A stretch of DNA of 64,000 nt from Plotosus lineatus (GCA_024760905.1 CM045750.1:17251419-17315418); one strand, 5' to 3'. Numbered from the stretch's first letter, positions 1-11,029 are shown. The notes: generated by a model from the letters alone, not told the origin. Program-made: numbers and translations.

Positions 1-27
1 AGTGAGCGAGTCTCCTATACAGTATTT

Positions 28-305
28 GGTGGCATATTGGTGGCACATTCAGCTCACAGAAAGAAGATTCTGGGATCGAGTCCAAGGCTCATCAAAGGTG
101 TTTCTATGTGGAGTTTGCATGTTCTCTCATGCTTGTGCAGTTTTTCTCTGGGTATTGCGGTTTCCTCCCATAGTCCAAAGATAACCACAACCATAACCGC
201 GTGTTGGCCCTGTGATGGTCTGGAGAGTTGTTCAGGGTGTACCCTGCATTCACTGAGTGTCAAGATAGTCTCCAACCTCCGTATGAGCCTCTGAGGATAA
301 AACGG
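28..305 (+). repeat. Family A SINE-like repeat, full length
   Basis: This is a copy of the most abundant repeat in the window, called family A here. It has a tRNA-like head (tgggatcgagtcc, B-box-like), the core gtggagtttgcatgttctc, a 'tcctcccatagtccaaag' stretch, and the 3' part gttcagggtgtaccctgc ending near 'gaggataaaacgg'. Recognition rests on more than 30 similar copies in this window. Confidence 0.75.
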
Positions 306-609
306 CTTGGCTGTGTTTGAGTGAGAATGAATGACTATCCTGTAATATTTTTCCGCTAAGACGCTGGATGCCCCATAACCACAACAAAAAGCCGAACCAT
401 TCTTTAATGGCCTATTAAACCCAGCTGTGAGTTTTTCGTGACTGTGTCTGGACACTAAATAGGTACAGTATAATTTCCTTTTTGTTTTCCCATAAAGGTG
501 TGTTTCAACTAGCAATAATCGCGCCTCGGATAAACCTCATATGCTACGATACTGCCACTGCGCAAGGCGAAGCTCTCAATTTACCAGTCGATCTACGTTC
601 CAACCCTCA
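306..609. other. No recognisable gene or repeat
   Basis: Unassigned intergenic DNA between a family A copy and a LINE tail. The open frames here are short and match no family known to me. Confidence 0.4.
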
Positions 610-1045
610 CTTATGGTCACGAGCTTTGGGTAATGACCGAAAGAACAAGATCACGGATACAAGCGGCTGAAATGAGCTTCCTTCGCCGGGTGGCGGGGTT
701 CTCCCTTAGAGATAAGGTGAGAAGCTCCACCATCTGGGGAGAGCTCGGAGTAAAGCCACTGCTCCTCCGCATTGAGAGCGGCCAGTTGAGGTGGCTCGGG
801 CATCTGGTCAGAATGCCCCCCGGACGCCTCCCTGGTGTGGTGTTTCGGGCATGTCCAAACGGGAAGAGACCCCGGGGTCGACCTAGAGGGACTATGTCTC
901 TCGGCTTGTCTGGGACCGCCTCGGTGTCCCCCCGGGAGAGTTGGAGGAAGTGGCTCGGGAGAGGGACGTCTGGACCTCTTTGCTTAGGTTGCTGCCCCCG
1001 CGACCCGACCCTGGACTAAGCGGAAGAAGATGATAATGATGATGA
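610..1045 (+). mobile_element. Non-LTR retrotransposon 3' tail (RT C-terminal region), broken
   Basis: The + frame from about 633 reads a reverse-transcriptase C-terminal extension: AAEMSFLRRVAGFSLRDKV, then LRWLGHLVRMPPGRLPG and KRPRGRPRG. This is the pattern found after the RT domain of fish non-LTR elements. The frame is lost near 885-895: the conserved DYVSRLxWDRLGVPP continuation is visible only in another frame. It is therefore a 5'-truncated, frameshifted dead copy ending just before a gat-rich tail. A reverse-strand copy lies at 38215-38430. Confidence 0.75.
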
Positions 1046-1600
1046 TAAAGGTGTGTGCAAATGCGCTTCCGTGTCTTATAGTTATGTAATGAATGCATCC
1101 ATAATTGATCAGTATTTCTCAGGCTGATGAAAAAAGTAACCTGGTGGAAAAACTCAGGTGTCCTGCCAGCAGCATTGGTAAAATATTTGACGATTCCAGC
1201 CATGCATGAACGAACCGGAAAGTCATTCTTCTTTCATGTTCTCTTGCAGAAAAAAAGAACTGACCACAGTGGCCTGGTCCTTCTACAAACCAGTCATGCA
1301 GTGTCATCTAGTTCATGAGACAGTACATTCAGTGATTATGCTGGTCCTGCCCTGGACGGACACTACTCCTCTATGTTCCTTAAGGGGTTATCCTGTTGAC
1401 ATTATTTTTACTAATGTAATTACAGGAAACAAGTCAGCCGTACAACCACCAATTCACACAATACCCATGTGCAATGGTGTAATAACCTCTTTTGACCTCC
1501 ATCCCAACTTCATTTCAAAAGGAATACATTTATGCTCCAGAGTAGCATTTTTAGAGTATTGCTCTTTTTACAGCCGACTGATATTCAGCAAAGAGTTTTG
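1046..1600. other. Unassigned intergenic stretch
   Basis: No repeat family, splice-framed exon or RNA gene recognised. Several open frames on both strands overlap each other, as expected by chance. Confidence 0.35.

Positions 1601-1601
<1 letters not shown>

Positions 1602-1652
<51 letters not shown>
1602..1652 (+). repeat. (TG)n microsatellite
   Basis: About 25 uninterrupted TG units, followed by degenerate GT-rich sequence to about 1700. Cys/Val-rich open frames over it are artefacts of the dinucleotide repeat. Confidence 0.97.
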
Positions 1653-1653
<1 letters not shown>

Positions 1654-2235
1654 TGGGTCAGTGTGGGTGTGGGTGTGTATGTATGTGTGTGTGTGTGTGT
1701 CTCTGCGTCTGTGTCTGCTCCTATGTACCCATGGGAAGCGGAAACAGGGTTGACCGATGGCGGCCCTGGAACAGACTCAAGAGGAAGTTGCAGGAAAAAG
1801 GCGTCAACATTACCTCAAGCTGCAACCCAAATAAAGAGCAATTAAACAACAGGCATGTTCATACTTATCTCACATTCAAGAGAGAGCCATTAAATTTATC
1901 AGATATTAAATCTCTGTAACCATGGTGTACAATGTTCTAAACATTCTGCAGCCTGGCCAGATAAAATTAATTCAACACATCCCATCAGCACAGATTAATT
2001 GGAGAATACATGACCTTTTTCAGCAAGTCAATCAAATGAGAATACTGTACGTACTCACTCACTCAGTCATTTGCAGGACCATTAATCCTACTAGGACTGT
2101 GGGAGGCTGGAGCCTATCTTAGCCGACACAGGATAAAGGCTGGGTACATCCTGAATAGCTTGCCAGATCCTCGCAGGAACAAAACTGGAATTAGCTAACA
2201 TCTTATAAACAGAAAAAGAGGACGAGAACAACCCA

Positions 2236-2640
2236 GAAAACCTGTCACTGTCTTCTTCTTCTTCTTCTTCTTTTCCTTTCGGCTGCACCCTTCACGGGTC
2301 GCCACAGCGAATCATCTGTCTCCATTTCACCCTATTCTCTGCATCTTCTACTCTTACACCACATCCATAAATCTTCTCTTTGGGCTTCCTCTAGACCTTC
2401 TGCCTGGTAGTTCCAACCTCAGCATCCTACTACCAATATACTCACTATCCCTCCTCTGTACATGTCCAAACCATCTCAATCTAGCCTCTCTGACTTTGTC
2501 CCCAAAACCTCTTACATGTGCTGTCCCTCTGATGAACTCATTCCTGATCCTATCCATCCTCGTTACTCCCAAAGAGAAGCTCAATGTTTTCATCTCTGAG
2601 TCACAAGAGTACTGGAACAGAGAGAAATCCTTCCATCCTT
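2236..2640 (-). mobile_element. RTE-like LINE 3' tail, antisense
   Basis: The minus strand reads [35 protein letters not shown] and SEYIGSRMLRLELPG, the conserved post-RT region of fish RTE-like LINEs. The DNA 3' end (plus-strand left edge) is a (CTT)n run followed by cctttcggctgcaccc and gggtcgccacagcgaatc. That end is shared with the tail of some SINE-B copies. The copy is 5'-truncated. Confidence 0.85.
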
Positions 2641-2757
2641 AGTCAGGCGTCATCATGGAAGATGAGAGTAGACATTAGAAAGTAAGCTGGAGTTCCCAGA
2701 CATTGTGCAGACGACATTAAGACCAGATGTTGTGATATGGGCAGAAGCAGTGCATAC

Positions 2758-2783
2758 CATCATCATCATCATCATCATCATCA
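2758..2783 (+). repeat. (CAT)n microsatellite
   Basis: Short uninterrupted trinucleotide run of about eight units. Confidence 0.9.
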
Positions 2784-3045
2784 TGGAACTAACTGTACCA
2801 TGGGAAGAGAACTGTGAGGAAGATTAAAAGAGAAAGATGCGCAAGTATACAGAGGTAGTTGAGACTTGTAGACAAAGAGGATGGACCATGCTATATGCTT
2901 TAGAAGTGGGATGCAGAGGATACCCAGCAAGATCAGTGGGTGGAGTCCTAAAAGCTTGAGATCGGCAATTCAGCGCCTTACCACCGGTCATTTCTATGTG
3001 GTGTTTGTTTGCTTGTTCCTTCTGTGTTTGTGTTTTTTTTTTCAT

Positions 3046-3137
3046 CTGGGAACAGTGGTGTTCAGGTGTACCCCGCCTCAGCCCAGAGTCAGCTGAAATA
3101 GGCTCCAGCAATACTGTGAGCCTGGTAGGATTAAACA
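3046..3137 (+). repeat. Family A 3' end fragment
   Basis: Contains ggtgtaccccgcctcagccc and gaaataggctccagc, the family A 3' consensus. The head and core are missing. Confidence 0.55.
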
Positions 3138-3144
3138 ACTCTGC

Positions 3145-3322
3145 AAATATTTACATGAACCTCACACCGTAGACAGTGAGAGACCTGGTCGGCCTTTGAT
3201 AACCCAGTTAGCTGCACTGAGGGGACAGTGACAACCCAATGAGAATGGGGTTCGAACCCCCCCCCCCCCAACCTTAGGATCAGTGATCCAGCACCTTTAT
3301 CACCAGGCCACCATGCCCTGCC
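3145..3322 (-). repeat. SINE-B head and body, 3'-truncated, antisense
   Basis: The minus strand begins with a tRNA-like head (tggtggcctggtgataaagg; B box ggttcgaac near 3252) followed by 'aactgggttatcaaaggcc' and 'catagacagtgag'-type sequence of SINE-B. A poly-C run lies beside the B box. Confidence 0.7.
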
Positions 3323-3985
3323 CGTATAACGTACCCATTAATCATGTATGTTTGGAGATATCTTCATGTTATTCAGATTTAGCGTGTCAGTTAGTACGAT
3401 CCCGCCCTACGTTTTAACCTTCTTTCCGACTTTTCCTCACTCAGATGGAACACGCTTAGGTCACTATGATGTTTCTTCTTTAAGATATCAGATACTTTGA
3501 CAACTTTGCTAAGAATGAGTCCTCAGTTCTGATTGGTCAGTGATGACGTTATATATCTCAGATTGGGAGCTCCTTGATTCCTAAGGAGAAATGTTCAAGG
3601 TTGGTCATTCGAGCCTCTTTGGCTCATAAACCCTCTCACAGGAAACACAACCTGATCAAGCATTGAATTCTAATGTTATGCAACCCGTCCTGTACCTCCC
3701 CATTACGTCAAATCGTATTCAGCAGTCAGTGTGGACAGCTGCCTGGACTACTTTCCGTTCATTTCCTCCCAAGTACAAAGTAAACGAAAACTTAAGTGCG
3801 TGGCCAACATACATTAATAATGATCTATTAAATCCCAGACTAAAAGACAAGAATTAAGGCCAAAGAACCCAGAGAAGAAATGTAATTATTTTGGTGGGTC
3901 ATCTTTAGCTCAGAGAAGAATGTCCAAACTAGTAGTTGCCTTCAGGGTAAATTTCCACTTGCATGAGGTTTTTTTTTTTTTTTTT
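3323..3985. other. Unassigned intergenic stretch
   Basis: No recognised gene or repeat. A poly-T run at about 3969-3986 separates it from the next repeat. Confidence 0.35.
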
Positions 3986-3987
3986 TA

Positions 3988-4322
3988 ACCGAACTGCTTA
4001 ATCCTATTCGAGTCCAAGGGAGTGTCTATTTCAGCCAGCTCTTGATGACATGAAGGTGGGGTACAAAATGAACAGCTCACCCGTCCACAACCATTCACAC
4101 TCACCCCTAGCGGCAATTTAAAACAGCAACAATGCACCTAATGCACATGTCTTTGAATAATGGGAGGAAATCAGAGTAACCTGAGGAAACACATGCAAGC
4201 ACTTGCTAACGCCACGCAGAAATGCCCTTACCGAGCCTGGGTTGGACTGTCTTGGCCCTCATTGACCCTCTGGACTTTCTTGCTGTGAGACAGGCGTGCT
4301 AAACACGACGCCACCATACTAC
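3988..4322 (-). repeat. Family A repeat, antisense
   Basis: In plus orientation it shows the reversed 3' end (ctgcttaatcctattcgag), 'ccattcacactcacccctag', 'cacatgtctttgaataatgg', and the reversed tRNA-like head near 4230-4310. Diverged but close to full length. Confidence 0.65.
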
Positions 4323-4524
4323 CCTCAGGGAAAGCATAACCAGTCAATCCATTCTATTCAGTTGGATTCTCGTGGATTTCTGACCAGCTGATGGCTGATG
4401 GCTTAGTATTGTACTGAGGGCATTAATCAAGATTACGGTGCTGACTACAGCCAGGAATAGCAAAAACAACGAGGACAAGCATTAGCAGTGTTTTCCCAGC
4501 AGCCCACCAGCAAACACTGTTCAT

Positions 4525-4707
4525 TCATTTATTCATTTTCTGAATCGCTTAATCCTAATTAGGGTCGCGGGGAGACTGGCGCCCATCTCAGTCAACTATT
4601 GGTGAGGGCAGAGCACACCATGGACCGCTCTCTAGGCCATCGCAGGGAAAAAACACACTGATGGCTATGCAGCCTGGTCTTGAAAGTTAAAAATGGCTCC
4701 TTTAGAT
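4525..4707 (-). repeat. SINE-B, 3' half, split by a hAT element
   Basis: The plus strand reads ttctgaatcgcttaatccta, 'gggagactggcgcccatctc' and 'gccatcgcaggg', the reversed SINE-B tail. The copy stops at 4707 and resumes at 5501 after the hAT insertion. Confidence 0.75.
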
Positions 4708-5492
4708 CAGTGGTTCTTAACCTGGGTTCGATCGAACCCTTGGGGTTCGGTGAGTCAGTCTCAAGGGTTCGGCAGAGGTCAAGACAGACACCCAACTCAT
4801 ATTCATGACGACACGTCCCGCTCGGCCATCACTGGCTGCAGGTGATCACGCTACATTGCTTGGCCAATCTGTGCTGCAGAAAATTTGGTGTCCTCAGTAG
4901 TCGAATTGTGACTGTTGTGATGGTACGTCGTGTGATTTCTTTCTTAATGTTTTAATCTATACAATGTTGAGCAAAAAAGAAAGTGGTCGTACGAACATGT
5001 ACAACATGGATTCACATATATTATGGAACGTGATGCTAGTCAGCGTCCTATCTGCATGATTTTCAAAGTAGGATCAACCCTCCTCTGATTGACGTATATG
5101 TACATGTATATGTGTATATAATATCAATAAATATATACTCAACGCTATAAATGCTTATAATATCAATTCAAACATTCAAAACTAATCCATAAGATGTAAA
5201 TAAAAAATAAATACACACACATACAGACACAGGTGTGCACACACAGATGCGCACCTCACATAAAAACATAAGTAATTTTGATGGGGGGAGTTCATGCATT
5301 TTATTGGTTTTGTTCTTTGAACACAGTGATGTTAATGCACGGTTCATTTTGGTGCCCAGTAAAAACATATACCTATGTCTTGATTTGAAAAAAAAAAAAT
5401 CATATGTTCTTTTTCAATAAAGAAGGGTTCGGTGAATAAGCATATGAAACTGGTGGGGTTCAGTACCGCCAACAAGGTTAAGAACCACACCG
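4708..5492. mobile_element. Non-autonomous hAT-type DNA transposon
   Basis: The 785-bp element begins cagtggttcttaacctgggt and ends with the imperfect inverse 'aaggttaagaaccacaccg'. Subterminal 'gggttcggtgag' motifs occur at both ends, as in fish hAT families. It is flanked by an 8-bp target-site duplication with one mismatch (ctttagat 4700-4707, cttcagat 5493-5500), the length typical of hAT. No transposase frame is present. Confidence 0.85.
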
Positions 5493-5500
5493 CTTCAGAT

Positions 5501-5613
5501 GCCTTTCACCATAGACAGTGAGAGACATGGCCAGTCTTTAATGACCCAGTTATCTGCATTGGGAGTACACCCTGGACAGCTCACCAGGTGATCACAGGGC
5601 AGAAACACACTGA
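5501..5613 (-). repeat. SINE-B, remaining part after the hAT insertion
   Basis: Continues the SINE interrupted at 4707: 'catagacagtgagagacatg', 'aatgacccagttatctgca', then a tail-like segment 'gtacaccctggacagctcac'. Confidence 0.65.
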
Positions 5614-5845
5614 CAGAAATAATTTTCTTCACATATCCCAACGTCTTCCAGTGGTGGGGTCAGAGTACAGAGGCAGCCATAATGTGGCACAGCAGGTTAA
5701 GTATTTAGTTCAAGGGTTCGACAGTGTCAGCCTGACAGTACTGGGTCTCAAAGCCTCCTGTCTTTATGATCAATAACCCAAAGCACTACAGTATACTGAA
5801 TGTTTATTTTTATACAGTATTTATGTTTTTGTTCACAACAAGCTT

Positions 5846-6040
5846 GTTGGCTTTTTGGTTAGCAAGTCCGCCTCACAGTAAGAGGACCCTGGGCTCAATT
5901 CCCATACTCGGGTGTTCCTGGGTGAAATCTCCTGCGTGGGTTTCCACCAGGTATTACGTCCAAGGGCACGCCCAATTGGTTAATTGGCTGTACTATGTTC
6001 CCTATAGGTGTGCGTGTGTTTGAATGGTGGTATGTGTTGC
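5846..6040 (+). repeat. Family A-related SINE, diverged
   Basis: A tRNA-like head (tggttagcaagtccgcctca, gggctcaattcccat) is followed by 'gcgtgggtttccaccaggta' and 'gttaattggctgta'. It is more diverged than other family A copies. Confidence 0.5.
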
Positions 6041-6059
6041 TAAGCAGCAGCCATGCTAT

Positions 6060-6480
6060 GAGCATAGAGAAACCAAACTCCTGTACGTTTAGGCCAAAAA
6101 TAGAAAGATGTACAACTTAATAATGAACCTAACTCTCTTTATCATCAACTATCACATGAAGAAACGAGTTCAATGCCACCATCATGGCAGAAAGCAGGCG
6201 AGTGTAGTTTTATTAGCACTTACGTTATCTTTGTGTTTTCTGAGTTTTTATGTCCGTACTATGTCATTAAGGGCTTCTTGGCTCAGAGGCTCCTCTTTTT
6301 TATGTTCTTATCACGAGCACCTGGTGGTAAACTCTGAAGGAATTAAAGCAAAATCTGAACCATGTCATTACAGTACCAGAAAGGTAGCACTCATCCTAAA
6401 GTACCTGGAGTCCTTTTAATGCTGGACACGACTGTCTGCCCTATGATTTATCATGTCATAATTTCACTGGGGAAAATATG
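6060..6480. other. Unassigned intergenic stretch
   Basis: A 103-codon open frame (6108-6419, +) is present. It matches nothing I recognise and has no supporting splice or codon signal. Confidence 0.3.
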
Positions 6481-6490
6481 ATTCAGGGTC

Positions 6491-6492
<2 letters not shown>

Positions 6493-6546
<54 letters not shown>
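6493..6546 (+). repeat. (TG)n microsatellite
   Basis: About 26 uninterrupted TG units. Confidence 0.97.
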
Positions 6547-6547
<1 letters not shown>

Positions 6548-6645
6548 CCTTCACATGGTCAGACTGTCAGATTTTCTGCTTTGTACTGTATATTTCTAAA
6601 AAATAAAGATTTCACTAAAAGAAACATGAGGTTTTGGTTTTGGCA

Positions 6646-6958
6646 CACCAACCCACTTAATCCTCTTAGGATCATGATGAGGTTGGGTTATATCTGGACC
6701 CTATCTCAGCCAACACTGGACATAGGCAGGGTACACCCTGATCAGCCTCGCAGACCATTGCAAGGCTAACACACAACCATTCCACAGTCATATCCATGCA
6801 GATAAACAATTTGGAACATGTTTTTGGACTGTGTGAGGAAACTGGAGTACCTGGAGGAAACCCACACAAGCACAGGCAGAACAAACTCTGCACAGAAACA
6901 CCTGAGCTCGGGAATCAAACCCAGGATCTTCTGGCTGTGAGGTAGAAAGCACTTTATA
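6646..6958 (-). repeat. Family A repeat, antisense
   Basis: The plus strand shows 'ccctatctcagccaacactg', 'gcagggtacaccctgatcag', 'gaggaaacccacacaagcac' and the reversed head 'aatcaaacccaggatcttct'. Nearly full length. Confidence 0.8.
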
Positions 6959-7012
6959 ACTCTGTATAAAAGGTCTACTTTTGTATATACTACACAGAAT
7001 TATTACTACAAA

Positions 7013-7190
7013 GAAAGCACGACCGTCTCACAGCAAGAAGGTCCTGGGTAAGAGACTTGGTGAATGCGTTTCTGTGTGGAGTGTGCATGCTTCTAACCGT
7101 ATTTGCAGTTTTCCTCCGGGTACTCCAGTTTCCTCACACAATCCAAAGCGATACACATTAGGCCAACTGGAAGTTCCAATTAGCCTGTGA
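7013..7190 (+). repeat. Family A repeat, 5' half
   Basis: Contains 'ctcacagcaagaaggtcctg', 'ttctgtgtggagtgtgcatg' and 'tcctccgggtactccagttt'. The 3' half is absent. Confidence 0.75.
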
Positions 7191-7235
7191 GAAAAATGTG
7201 AGTACAACTGGTTGTACATTGATCCCTTGCTACTT

Positions 7236-7548
7236 TGTGCTTTAGTTTCTGCTGGGTTTTTAACCCAGAGCCGAGTGGTTCATCAGGCTGGTGCTTATCC
7301 TCGGTTTCTGTATTGTGAAGCGACCAAGAGTTCAACTCGTCCTGGATGGGACGCTAGTCCATCGCAGGTTACCTTCCCAGTATATTTTTTCTGGTGCCCA
7401 TATATACTACTGCTGGGTGAACAGAGGCACACTTGTGGTTGAGACCTTGCCCAGGGGTCTTAGCACAGTGAGGGTCTCAGTGGGATTCAAACTCACAACC
7501 TCCCGATCATGAGCGCAGCACCCGAACCACTACACCCTCGGCCCCACA
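7236..7548 (-). repeat. SINE-C, antisense, near full length
   Basis: The reverse complement starts with a tRNA-like head and runs through 'gacccctgggcaaggtctca', 'ttcacccagcagtatatatg' and 'atggactagcgtcccatcc' to an aacccagc-type tail. The A- and B-box region is at the plus-strand right edge (7490-7548). Other copies: 7815-8093, 18855-19161, 29762-30002, 31752-32060, 53071-53382. Confidence 0.85.
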
Positions 7549-7599
7549 TATTTATAGTGTTGAATATGTATTAATTGATATTATATACACACGTGTACA

Positions 7600-7812
7600 T
7601 ATATGTATATAACGCTAGATTGAGATGGTTTGGACATGTGCAGAGGAGAGATAGTGAGTACATTGGTAGTAGGATGCTGAGATTGGAACTACCAGGCATA
7701 AGGCCTAGAGGAAGACCAAAGAGAAGATTTATGGATGTGGTGAAGGAAGACAAGAAGGTAGTTGGAGTACGAGAAGAAGATGCAGAGGATAGGGTGAGAT
7801 GGAGGCAGATCA
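7600..7812 (+). mobile_element. RTE-like LINE 3' tail, heavily 5'-truncated
   Basis: The + frame reads [40 protein letters not shown] and EEDAEDRVRWRQ, the same post-RT tail as at 9598-10027 but starting later. It sits between two antisense SINE-C copies. Confidence 0.85.
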
Positions 7813-7814
7813 AT

Positions 7815-8093
7815 CAAACCTAGCGGCTCATCAGGCTGGTGCTTATCCCTGGTTTCCATAGCGCGAAGCAGTCAGGAGTTGAACTCCTCCTGAATGGGAT
7901 GCTAGTCCATCGCAGGTTACCTTCCCAGTATATTTTTACTGGTACCCATTTATACTGCTGAGTGAACAGAGGCACACTTGTGGTTGAGACCTTGCCCAGG
8001 GGTCTTAGCACAGTGAGGGTCTCAGTGGGATTTGAACTCACAACCTGCAGATCATGAGCCCAACACTCTAACCACTACACCACCGGCTCCACA
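7815..8093 (-). repeat. SINE-C, antisense
   Basis: The plus strand shows 'ggctcatcaggctggtgctt', 'gatgctagtccatcgcaggt', 'gggtctcagtgggatttgaa' and 'ccactacaccaccggctcc'. It is close in sequence to the copy at 7236-7548. Confidence 0.85.
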
Positions 8094-9005
8094 ATTCCGC
8101 ATAGGATATGAACTGATATTCTACGAGTATTATTATTGAGCACCTATTGTAATGTTTGTAATCAGTCACTTGAATTCAGTGGGCGTAATCCAAATTATGT
8201 CCCAGTTTCAACTCTTGTGTACAATATAAAAGTCAGTTGTCTAAACTTTAGCCTCACTGTCATCTCTACCCCCATGTGATCAGTATTTTCTCATAATGGT
8301 GTGGAAATAACTGCTGTATATGAGCAGAAAAGCTTTGATGAAAAACTTTTTTTTTTTTTTGTTTAGTTTTGTTTTTAATATAATTTTTTATTGTTTTCCA
8401 AAATTCAGCCCCAGCTATATTTAACAATGTTTTCTTAAAGTGCTTTAATGTGGTGTTACAATATATTTCAACACAAAGTTGGCACGATTCATCGAATAAA
8501 GCTGAACAATAAATTCCCTAAGAAATGTCTTCTGAATGGCAGGTTTGATCTAAATACAAACATGTGACTGTGCTTAGACTGTGATGGGGTGGAGGGGGTT
8601 ACGTTACCGAGATGAAAGGGCTTCCCAGGGTTTGAGTGGGTGGACTCCTTAGTGTTATTCATTAAACTCTGCCCTATGGTAATGGGCTGCATTGTAATAG
8701 AGATATATGCAATTACTCAAGCATGACTCACGCATGGCCTGTATCAACACAAGCCATATCTTAAGTGTTGTATATACTGTACTCGCTTATTTATATTTAA
8801 TCTGTGCTGGCTGTAACTGACCCCAGCTGGAACATTTATTTTTTTCTTTTCCCCAATATACTGGACTTAAGAATTGGTATCAAGCTGTTCAGACCACAGT
8901 CGATTCAAACAGTCTGTGTATCCTGTCTGAAAATTGTCTGAGCTGTAATTTGGAAATAATAGACCTGTTATCAGGTTTAGATTCTATATTTATAGTGTTC
9001 ATGAC
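8094..9005. other. Unassigned intergenic stretch
   Basis: AT-rich DNA with a poly-T run (about 8347-8360). No coding or repeat signal recognised. Confidence 0.35.
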
Positions 9006-9009
9006 TCAT

Positions 9010-9240
9010 TAGAGCACTCTCTTAGATCACTCTCATTTTCCAATCCTACTAGAGCAGCACGGAGACTGGAGACCGGAGCCTATCTCAGCCTACTCTGGTC
9101 GAAGGCAGGATACACCCTGAACATCTCACTAGACCATCGCAGGGTCAACACACACACACCCAACTGTTCACACTCACATTCATACCTAGAGTTCATTTGC
9201 TTAAAGTGCATGTCTTTGAAGTGTGGGAGGAAACTGGAGT
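9010..9240 (-). repeat. Family A repeat, antisense, split by a DNA element
   Basis: Reads 'gcctatctcagcctactctg' to 'gtgtgggaggaaactggagt' and breaks off at 9240. The missing remainder (acagaggaaacccaggc) is found at 10161-10262, beyond an inserted element. Confidence 0.8.
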
Positions 9241-9241
9241 G

Positions 9242-10158
9242 CAGGGATCCCTCGCCACTTCGCCCTTCAATTTATGCGGCTTCAGTGCTCAGTGCATTGC
9301 GTTTTTTTTTTTTTAATATTCATCAAAATAAAAAAATAATTAAATTAAGGAAGAATCGGGGAAAAGGTTAAGGAAAATGCCACAAAAACAAGGCCAATTA
9401 TGCAACAACAACAAAAAAAAACCCTAAACAAACACAAAACAAGAAACAACCCAAAACCTCCCATCAAAACTACATTTATCTGAGGTGGTCATCTTTATGT
9501 GTGTGTATTTATGTATTATTTACATCTTATGCATTATTTTTTAATATTTAATTGCTATTATAAGCATTTATAGCATTGAATATGTATTTATTGATACGGT
9601 GTTGAGGCCAGCGATGTTGTATGGTTTAGAAACAGTGACGCTGGGCAAAAGACAGGAGGCAGAGCTGGAGGTAGCAGAGATGAAAATGTTGAAGTTCTCT
9701 ATGGGAGTAACGAGGATGGATAGGATCAGGAATGAGTACATCAGAGGGACAGCACATGGAAGATGTTTTGGAGACAAAGTCAGAGAGGCTAGATTGAGAT
9801 GGTTTGGACATGTACAGAGGAGGGATAGTGAGTATATTGGTAGTAGGATGCTGAGGTTGGAACTACCAGGCAGAAGGCCTAGAGGAAGACCAAAGAGATA
9901 ATTCAGGGATGTGGTGAAGGAGGACATGAAGGTAGTTGGTATAAGAGAAGAAGATGCAAAGGATAGGGTGAGATGGAGGCAGATGATTCGCTGTGGCGAC
10001 CCCTGAAGGAGAAGAAGAAGAAGATATACATGTAGGTATACGTCAGTCGGGGTGGGGTGGGGGGTGTTGATCCTACTTCGTGGATTTCAGTTATCGCGGG
10101 GGGCGGGGGGGGGGGGGGATCTCGGTCCCAGTTAACAGCGGACAGTGAGGGATCCCTG
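9242..10158. mobile_element. Short DNA transposon inserted in a family A repeat
   Basis: The ends are inverted repeats: cagggatccctc at 9242-9253 and gagggatccctg at 10147-10158, each flanked outside by TG. The interior is AT-rich and itself contains a LINE tail at 9598-10027. There is no transposase frame. The superfamily is not established; ends of this type with a dinucleotide flank suggest a Tc1/mariner-like MITE. Confidence 0.7.
9598..10027 (+). mobile_element. RTE-like LINE 3' tail, the best-preserved copy
   Basis: The + frame 9599-9901 gives a continuous post-RT region: [74 protein letters not shown] and [15 protein letters not shown] stop follows at 9900, and the DNA continues to 'cgctgtggcgacccctgaag' and an (AAG)n tail. 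That end is the reverse complement of the copy at 2236. The RT catalytic domain and endonuclease are missing, so the copy is dead. Confidence 0.88.
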
Positions 10159-10160
10159 TG

Positions 10161-10262
10161 CACAGAGGAAACCCAGGCAAACACTGGGAAAACTTGCACA
10201 ATCCACACAGAAACACTCTCACCAAGTCTGGGACTCGAACCCAGCATCTTCTTGCTGTCTAG
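10161..10262 (-). repeat. Family A repeat, remaining head after the DNA element
   Basis: Shows 'gaggaaacccaggcaaacac', 'cacagaaacactctcacc' and 'gggactcgaacccagcatct' (reversed B-box region), completing the copy broken at 9240. Confidence 0.75.
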
Positions 10263-10645
10263 TACATTTTCAGTTATATTTATAATTTTGCATTCTTGTG
10301 TATTGCATATGGTTTGAATAACTATATCATCAGCTTTGATGAACCTTGCAGACAATTCCTCCTGTCTGCCACCACATCAGAAAGAATACCTTGGTTTTAT
10401 AGGTCAGGTTTATCAGTGTGCCAAGTTCTTTAGCTATTTTGTTAATGAATGTTTTAACAATATAACTGAAGCAATGTCTAGACATTATTTTGCCAGGAGT
10501 CATAATAAAAGGCAGAAGTTACAGAATACAGTACTGTATGAAGATCTTCGGGACCCTTTTTAAAGTATAAACTTTGCTATAGATGTTTTATTTTATGGTT
10601 ATGGTACATTAGACAGTTGGTTAAAAAAAAACATTTTAGATTTCA
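10263..10645. other. Unassigned intergenic stretch
   Basis: A 75-codon open frame (10336-10563) is present without recognisable similarity. Confidence 0.3.
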
Positions 10646-10657
10646 GAATTAGTTTTC

Positions 10658-11002
10658 AGGAGAGTGGTGGCCTAGTGGTCTAGGGCACTGGATCGCTGAT
10701 CCAAAGGTTGGGGGTTCGAGTCCCACTCTCCACAAGGTTGTCACTGTCCCCCCCAGTGCAGCTAACTGGGTTATCAAAGGCCGGCCATGTCTCTCACCGT
10801 CTATGGTGTGAGGTTCATGTAAAAGAACCATTGCTGACTTTCGACAAGAGTAGCTGCAAAGCCGTCAGCGTGTTTCCGCCCTGCAATGGCCTGTCGAGCT
10901 GTCCAGAGTGTACCCAGCCCTCGCCCGGAGTCGGCTGGGATGGGCGCCAACTTCCCCGCCACCCTAGTTAGGATTAAGCGGTTACAGAAAATGAACTGAA
11001 CT
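10658..11002 (+). repeat. SINE-B, complete, with 12-bp target-site duplication
   Basis: The tRNA-like head carries an A box (tggcctagtgg) and a B box (ggttcgagtcc). The body reads 'aactgggttatcaaaggcc' and 'tgtaaaagaaccattgctga', and the family A-like tail reads 'ctgggatgggcgccaac' and 'ggattaagcggttacag'. The duplication gaattagttttc is perfect at 10646-10657 and 11003-11014, so this is an independent retrotransposition. Confidence 0.93.
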
Positions 11003-11029
11003 GAATTAGTTTTCCAGCACAAGATTAAA

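Noticed and set aside
10658..10740. tRNA gene
   Set aside because: A- and B-box sequences are present, but they are the head of a 345-bp SINE with target-site duplication. No complete cloverleaf with an anticodon arm was supported here or in other SINE heads.
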